Positions 60,149 through 64,000 of a stretch of 64,000 bases of DNA are shown here, in pieces (positions within the stretch are counted from its first letter, which is position 1; the number at the start of each line of letters is the position of its first letter). A model generated the notes under the pieces. The model was given only the letters and a program-made list of their open reading frames with translations, was not told the DNA's origin and did no database searches. This stretch comes from Algoriphagus sp. Y33 (GTDB taxonomy: Bacteria; Bacteroidota; Bacteroidia; Cytophagales; Cyclobacteriaceae): contig NZ_CP061947.1 in the NCBI RefSeq assembly GCF_014838715.1, positions 310,001 through 374,000 of the forward strand, read 5' to 3'. Both the position numbers and the translations under genes were made by a program.

Positions 60149-60285
60149 ACCGGTAAATGGTTTATTAATTAAGTAATCCCATACTAACACTATAAGATTT
60201 ACCGGTTAAGCAGCATTGCTCATAAAAGGCGGGGATTCGAAAGCCGAGACTGGGGAACCCCGCCTCAATCCTACAAGGCTGCTTA
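60149..60285 (+). promoter_or_regulatory. Two successive hairpins between the susC-like and susD-like genes
   Basis: ACCGGTAAAT (60149-60158) pairs perfectly with ATTTACCGGT (60197-60206). Directly after it, TAAGCAGC (60207-60214) pairs with GCTGCTTA (60278-60285), and inside that GGCGGGG (60228-60234) pairs with CCCCGCC (60258-60264). No T-run follows, so it may act as an mRNA stability or partial-termination element that sets the SusC:SusD ratio. Confidence 0.6.
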
Positions 60286-60357
60286 CCAAAATTATGCGCT
60301 TTCAAAAATCACTATTCCACTCGCTGCCAAATGCGGCAGCATTAATTCTATATAGTT

Positions 60358-60478
60358 ATGAAATCGAGCATGACGAGAACGTCACACACTGGGATGATTA
60401 TCAAAAATGCGAGATTCCATCCCGTCCGCCGCGGCGGATCGGGACAGGTAATGACCATTAAAATCAAAATATAAACAC
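60358..60478 (+). promoter_or_regulatory. Leader repeat L with a 38-codon reading frame before the susD-like gene
   Basis: ATGAAATCGAGCATGACGAG, then CACACTGGGATGATTAT, ATGCGAGATTCCAT, a GC-rich palindrome (CCGTCCGCCGCGGCGGATCGG), ATGACCATTAAAATC and TATAAACAC before ATGAAAATC. Read from 60358 it encodes 38 residues starting MKSSMTRTSHTGMIIKNARF, close to the peptide at 3304 (MKSSMKQATHTGMIISHARF). Its stop at 60472-60474 is 4 nt before the SusD start. The palindromic insert keeps the frame open. Confidence 0.65.
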
Positions 60479-61843
60479 ATGAAAATCTTTTCAATACTTC
60501 TCTTATTCTCCATACTCCTCTCTTCATGTAGTGAATACCTGGATGCCAAACCGGATAAATCTCTGGTAGTTCCTTCCGAACTTGAAGACTTACAAGGTCT
60601 TTTGGACAACACAAATGTGATGAACAACAGCGGGTCTTTGGGACTGTTGGCCTCTGATGACATCTTTACAGTTGATGCCGGATACCTGGCATTTTCTTCG
60701 GAATGGATGCGAAGAGGCTACATTTGGCAGGACGATTTATTCATAGGTGAAAACTTCGTTTCTGATTGGATCCGTCCCTATCAACAAATCTTTTATTCCA
60801 ATGTAGTACTCGAGAGTTTAGACAAAAATCCTGAATCGAATAGCCCTACTTTTAACCAGGTACAGGGAAGTGCATATTTCTATAGGGCATATGCCTATTT
60901 TGGGTTATGTCAGGTATTTGCACCAGCTTATCTAGAAAATGGGAGTGGAGCATTACCGGGAGTTCCTATCAAGCCTGATTCCAACGTGAATGACCATCAG
61001 GCCTTGGCTGAGTTAGCTAAGAATTATCAATTGATAATTGACGATTTAAACCGATCTCTGGAATTATTGCCTGATAAAGCTGACTATTCGACCAGACCTT
61101 CGAAGCAAGCGGCCCACGCAATGCTAAGTAGAGTTTACCTTTCTATTGGCAATTATGGGCAGGCGGAGTTCCATGCTGAGGCATCACTTTCCATAGGAAA
61201 TGACTTGGTAGATTTTGAAGAAATTTTAAGCACAAATTCATTTCCTATGGCTTCTGCCCGGCACTTGATACCAAGGATGAATAAGGAGATTGTGTTTTTT
61301 GATCAGTTAGTGTCAGATAGCTACCTCTCGAACGCAAATTTTTTCGCGGATACTACAGTTATTAACTCCTATAAGGAAGGTGATATTCGCAGGCTGGTTT
61401 TCTTTTACCTGAATCCGTCCACTGGTGGGAATAATTTTGTGGGGCACTTTACAGGTAACTTTAGGTATTTCAACGGGATCACAGTTTCGGAAGTCTTGTT
61501 GAATAAAGCTGAGTGTCTAGCCCGAAAAGGGGATGGGGAAGGAGCAATAGCTACGTTGGAAATTTTAAGAAGTAGCCGCTTTGAGGAGAGCAAGTATAGT
61601 CCTTTAGCTTGGGAAGATGGAAATGTTCTAGATGTGGTGTTAGAAGAAAGGAGAAGGGAATTGATTTGTAGAGGGTATTTAAGATGGATGGATCTTAAGC
61701 GGCTAAGTTTTGACCCCAATTATTCTAAAGAAATTATAAGGGTTATAGAGGGTCGCAATTACAGGCTCGATACAAAAAATAGTCCAATGCATTTTCCCAT
61801 TCCCCAAATGGAGACGGATTTAAATGATCATATAAACCCCTAA
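60479..61843 (+). CDS. SusD/RagB-family outer-membrane lipoprotein
   Basis: 454 residues. Lipoprotein signal (MKIFSILLLFSILLSSC, lipobox Cys17) and the SusD-family N-terminus SEYLDAKPDKSLVVPSELED. TPR-like scaffold segments (SAYFYRAYAYFGLCQVFAPA, KQAAHAMLSRVYLSIGNYGQ, VLLNKAECLARKGDGEGAIA) and the C-terminal RRELICRGYLRWMDLKRLSF complete the family pattern. It forms the surface lid of the SusC-like importer. A strong terminator follows 4 bp after the stop, closing the operon. Translation may be coupled to the leader frame ending 4 nt upstream. Confidence 0.94.
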   Translation: MKIFSILLLFSILLSSCSEYLDAKPDKSLVVPSELEDLQGLLDNTNVMNNSGSLGLLASDDIFTVDAGYLAFSSEWMRRGYIWQDDLFIGENFVSDWIRPYQQIFYSNVVLESLDKNPESNSPTFNQVQGSAYFYRAYAYFGLCQVFAPAYLENGSGALPGVPIKPDSNVNDHQALAELAKNYQLIIDDLNRSLELLPDKADYSTRPSKQAAHAMLSRVYLSIGNYGQAEFHAEASLSIGNDLVDFEEILSTNSFPMASARHLIPRMNKEIVFFDQLVSDSYLSNANFFADTTVINSYKEGDIRRLVFFYLNPSTGGNNFVGHFTGNFRYFNGITVSEVLLNKAECLARKGDGEGAIATLEILRSSRFEESKYSPLAWEDGNVLDVVLEERRRELICRGYLRWMDLKRLSFDPNYSKEIIRVIEGRNYRLDTKNSPMHFPIPQMETDLNDHINP

Positions 61844-61847
61844 AAAA

Positions 61848-61869
61848 GGCCGGGTGATGTCACCCGGCC
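61848..61869. terminator. Bidirectional terminator hairpin
   Basis: GGCCGGGTGA pairs with TCACCCGGCC over 10 bp with a 2-nt loop, flanked by an A-run on the left (TAAAAAA) and TAATT on the right. It lies between converging genes (susD-like, plus; small secreted protein, minus), and the A-run serves as the T-run for the minus strand. Confidence 0.75.
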
Positions 61870-61885
61870 ATAATTCCAATTACTT

Positions 61886-62170
61886 TTATGGAATTGGAAT
61901 AAGTCCTGAACCAGGTAAGAATCTTCCGGTAGCGTCCATGATTGGAGCGCCTTGGTCGGCTTCTGAGTACAGGCATTGGCCTGACACGTTTTGACATTGG
62001 TATTCATCCGGGTTCGTACCTTCTTCTACGTTCGTGACATCATACCAAGTGACCCCGTTATCTGTAGTTCCGTAAAAGGAAGAGTTCATAGGAGTGGTAA
62101 ACGCAAAAGCGGCTACCACAGCAAGCGAAAATACACCTCCGCGTAGGAGGTTGAGGATATTTAATTTCAT
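61886..62170 (-). CDS. Small secreted protein with one cysteine pair (DUF6520-like)
   Basis: 94 residues from the ATG at 62170, which follows leader repeat L; the longer frame from 62212 is repeat sequence. Signal-peptide-like N-terminus (LLRGGVFSLAVVAAFAFTTP), then a short mature part with YQCQNVSGQCLYSEADQGAP (two Cys six residues apart) and a proline-rich end. This matches the many small DUF6520-type Bacteroidota proteins found next to MauE/DoxX and SusC/D genes. It may be the cargo or a precursor of the neighbouring thiol-related system; that role is inference. Confidence 0.75.
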   Translation of the reverse strand: MKLNILNLLRGGVFSLAVVAAFAFTTPMNSSFYGTTDNGVTWYDVTNVEEGTNPDEYQCQNVSGQCLYSEADQGAPIMDATGRFLPGSGLIPIP

Positions 62171-62269
62171 AAGATTATAATTGTTTTTTAATTGACTTAT
62201 GGAATCTCGCATAGCGGATTATTATTTCTCCGTGTGATCCCGTACGTACGGGATCATGCTCGATTTCAT
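62171..62269 (-). promoter_or_regulatory. Leader repeat L, minus strand
   Basis: Read on the minus strand: ATGAAATCGAGC, a variable palindrome GATCCCGTACGTACGGGATC (perfect, 20 bp), CACACGGAGAAATAATAATC, ATGCGAGATTCCAT, TCAATTAAAAAACAATTATA and ATCTTATGAAATT. At the place of the palindrome other copies have TGACTCAAGTCA (4560s) or TGACGAGAACGTCA (60370s). The peptide frame is interrupted here after 15 codons, so the nucleotide structure appears more conserved than the peptide. Confidence 0.65.
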
Positions 62270-62390
62270 TTGTTTAAATTTGTATAGTTACAACTTAATA
62301 TCCGGTCGCTTTGGTATATCTGTCTGACTCGGATCCGGACAGATCTACCTTCCGAGAGGGGTGGCCGGTTATTTTTTGCCCCCTGCTGTT

Positions 62391-62420
62391 GCCAGGCACC
62401 CACCTCGTGGGTTCACTGGC
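62391..62420. other. Hairpin downstream of the MauE-like gene
   Basis: GCCAG/CTGGC encloses ACCCAC-CTC-GTGGGT (62398-62412). It lies between the ends of the MauE-like gene and the L leader of the small secreted protein. There is no clear T-run, so it may protect the 3' end of the transcript or be a weak terminator. Confidence 0.45.
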
Positions 62421-62437
62421 TGTGGGTGTTAGCTAAT

Positions 62438-62890
62438 TCATAATGGGTTTGGTTGTTTTGATTTTATTAAATGGGATTGCATTATCCAGCCTACAGCTGC
62501 AATGGCCATCAAAACCAGATTTACAAGCAAATGCTCATTCCAGTCCAGAGAGGATAGTATTCCACCGCAGGAACATGGTATTCTCCCGAAAACCCCGGTA
62601 AGCACCAGGGCTACATATCCTGTAAAGGCCGCCATCAGCACAAAGCTTATCCCCAATGCGGCTTTTCTGGTCTTTGGCAGTAGCAATATCACCGCAAGCG
62701 ATACTTCTAAGATGGGTAGGCCATACAGGAGTGGTAGGGTCATCCAGTCCGGAAATACCTGTCCTTTTACAGCCCTCAGCGTTCCGCTCCAATCATACAC
62801 CTTACTCACCGCCGTATAGGCAAAGAGGGCGGCCAGCAGCCAGGCGGCTCCTTCGGCTAGGACTGAGGTAAGGGATATTGGGCTTTTCAT
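62438..62890 (-). CDS. MauE/DoxX-type redox-associated membrane protein
   Basis: 150 residues from the ATG at 62890; the longer frame to 63055 is upstream DNA. Four transmembrane helices: GAAWLLAALFAYTAVSKVYD, LPLLYGLPILEVSLAVILLL, ALGISFVLMAAFTGYVALVL, LLVNLVLMAIAAVGWIMQSH. The loop FGRIPCSCGGILSSLDWNEH carries the paired Cys (CSC) typical of the MauE family, which is linked to disulfide formation in periplasmic proteins. It precedes the small Cys-containing secreted protein on the same strand (about 270 bp apart), so it may introduce its disulfide. Confidence 0.85.
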   Translation of the reverse strand: MKSPISLTSVLAEGAAWLLAALFAYTAVSKVYDWSGTLRAVKGQVFPDWMTLPLLYGLPILEVSLAVILLLPKTRKAALGISFVLMAAFTGYVALVLTGVFGRIPCSCGGILSSLDWNEHLLVNLVLMAIAAVGWIMQSHLIKSKQPNPL

Positions 62891-63167
62891 TTTTATACTG
62901 GATATAGTAAAGATGTTATATCTGCATTTTGGTTGGGTTAAGCTCCCGCCCAAGGTCGATCCCCGGCACAGAAGTGAATTTGGGAGCTTCTGTTTGAGTA
63001 TCGGAAAGGGCAGGAGCAAGGTAATTAACCATACATCCAACCCAAATGGGAACAAGCCTAAGCCTGATTCCAGGAAGCTAGCCGGATGCCCCTAAACGCT
63101 ATAAGAAAATTAGTGATCTGACTATCAGTGTGCTACGTCAAATGAGGGTGTTTGGTATTTTCTTCCT

Positions 63168-63193
63168 AAAAAACCTTCATTTGAGGGTTTTTT
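63168..63193. other. Hairpin in the divergent promoter region
   Basis: AAAAAACC (63168-63175) pairs with GGTTTTTT (63186-63193). A similar CAAATGAGGGTGTTT lies 28 bp upstream, giving a direct repeat of TTTGAGGG/AATGAGGG. It sits between the diverging MauE-like and Crp-like genes (62891-63345), where no gene is seen. It could be a terminator of an unseen small transcript or an operator. Confidence 0.4.
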
Positions 63194-63345
63194 GATCTAA
63201 AAATTGGGGAAACTCTCTTTTTTGCTTGGATGGAATAGGAGTTAACAATAAATTAACATTCAAGAATTAGTTGATTTTTTGACTGGATTCTTAAAAAAGC
63301 TTTTCACCCTACTGTTTTGATTTAGTACACTTTACTGTTATAAAA

Positions 63346-63948
63346 ATGGAAAAGCGAATGTATATGAACCAGCTTATTGCTGATTACAACAGGATCAGGA
63401 AGTTCTCGGATGAGTCTTATGAGGCAGTTTTTCAGAGACTCATCCTACGAAAAGTATCCAGGGGAGAGATCCTCAAAAAGCTAGATACGGTGGATATCAA
63501 AAGCCGCTATATCTGTGAAGGATACCTGGGATTGTATCACGAGGAAAAAGAGAGGAATATGCTCTTTAGTGTTTTCGGCAAATCCGATGTGGCATTTGAT
63601 GACCTGTCCTTCAGAAGCAATACGCCTTCCAAGACTATGCTGAAAGTCCTGTCAGATACAGTTTACCTAGGATTCACCCTGGACGCAGAAACTGAATTAC
63701 TCTCCAAAAAGCCTGAATTCTATTCCCTGGCTCTGGAAGTAGCGCACCGGATAAATAAGCGGAATGTGGAGCAGCAAGAAATAAAAAAGAGAAAGTTTCA
63801 AGTGGGTTTCCCTCTCTTGCTCCAGAAATATCCCGGCTTAGGTCAGTACCTGAAAAATCAGGAGCTGGCAGACTTTTTCAATTGCAGTATCAGCACAGTA
63901 GAGCGGTATAAATATGCTATAATGAACAATCATGAAGGCAGTCGTTGA
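63346..63948 (+). CDS. Crp/Fnr-family transcriptional regulator
   Basis: 200 residues; ATGs at 63346 and 63361 are both possible starts. The N-terminal cNMP-binding-like barrel (about 20-115: LRKVSRGEILKKLDTVDIKS, YICEGYLGLYHEEKERNMLF) is followed by a dimer helix and a short HTH: YLKNQELADFFNCSISTVER. Bacteroidota have many such degenerate Crp-like regulators next to SusC/SusD loci, and the ligand-binding residues of CRP are not conserved here. It may control the TlpA-SusC-SusD/MauE cluster. It ends 52 bp before the window edge. Confidence 0.82.
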   Translation: MEKRMYMNQLIADYNRIRKFSDESYEAVFQRLILRKVSRGEILKKLDTVDIKSRYICEGYLGLYHEEKERNMLFSVFGKSDVAFDDLSFRSNTPSKTMLKVLSDTVYLGFTLDAETELLSKKPEFYSLALEVAHRINKRNVEQQEIKKRKFQVGFPLLLQKYPGLGQYLKNQELADFFNCSISTVERYKYAIMNNHEGSR

Positions 63949-64000
63949 ATTTCCCGTAGCCATTAATAGACATTGCAGGTCGCTGGACGTAGCGGTGCTC

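Noticed and set aside
62502..63095. Plus-strand frames opposite the MauE-like gene
   Set aside because: They are antisense to a clear four-helix membrane protein with a CSC motif and show no domain.

Overview
The window comes from a Bacteroidota chromosome, most likely a Cytophagales / Cyclobacteriaceae-type (Algoriphagus-like) bacterium. This is inferred from the TlpA-SusC-SusD locus, LytS/LytTR regulation, outer-membrane beta-barrel proteins, AT-rich start regions without strong Shine-Dalgarno sites, and DUF1016, ORF6N and small zinc-ribbon accessory genes. I see no rRNA, tRNA, CRISPR array or integrase.

Layout. 1-9.7 kb is mostly metabolic: a partial alpha/beta hydrolase, RidA, secreted and membrane hydrolases, a quinone oxidoreductase, an acetolactate-synthase / semialdehyde-dehydrogenase operon, and rpiA on the minus strand. 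9.7-14.7 kb is decaying: relics of a serine hydrolase, an S41 peptidase and a DUF1016 nuclease, plus a lipoprotein gene frameshifted at an A7 run. 15.4-23.7 kb holds a LytTR regulator, an intradiol-dioxygenase-like protein with DoxX, an NTF2-like lipoprotein, a LytS/LytTR pair, beta-barrel proteins and a lipid A-type acyltransferase. 24-53.9 kb is an accessory and defence island: two toxin-antitoxin pairs, nucleotidyltransferases, DUF1016, a TPR-AAA/TPR-membrane pair, a C5 methyltransferase with its presumed restriction enzyme, ORF6N, an Mrr-like nuclease, a NUDIX-membrane fusion, an unrecognised three-gene PDDEXK operon, two proteins with HEPN-like RN..H motifs and an XRE regulator. 55-63 kb is a TlpA-SusC-SusD operon convergent with a small secreted cysteine-containing protein and a MauE/DoxX-type membrane protein, then a Crp/Fnr-like regulator.

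The most unusual content is non-coding. (1) A modular repeat, here called R (about 100-600 bp), recurs at least 13 times between 14.7 and 47.4 kb plus a fragment near 10.3 kb. All copies lie in the same orientation and separate one- or few-gene cassettes. Inside conserved flanks R carries hairpins whose stems differ between copies but stay base-paired. Several copies contain decayed pieces of the small zinc-ribbon gene that is intact at 43619. (2) A second repeat, here called L (about 90-120 bp), sits directly in front of the start codons at 3595, 4637, 55169, 60479 and 62170. Its 3' end has the form AATTATAA-N4/5-ATG and it often encodes a short peptide ending just before the gene. (3) Imperfect palindromes resembling integron attC sites occur at 17.4, 25.5, 26.5 and 30.0 kb with no integrase, and two group II intron remnants lie beside such sites. 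(4) A third repeat, here called C (about 170-180 bp), precedes three accessory loci.

Functional calls rest on family-level pattern recognition. All repeat families were compiled by eye and need alignment and genome-wide counts.
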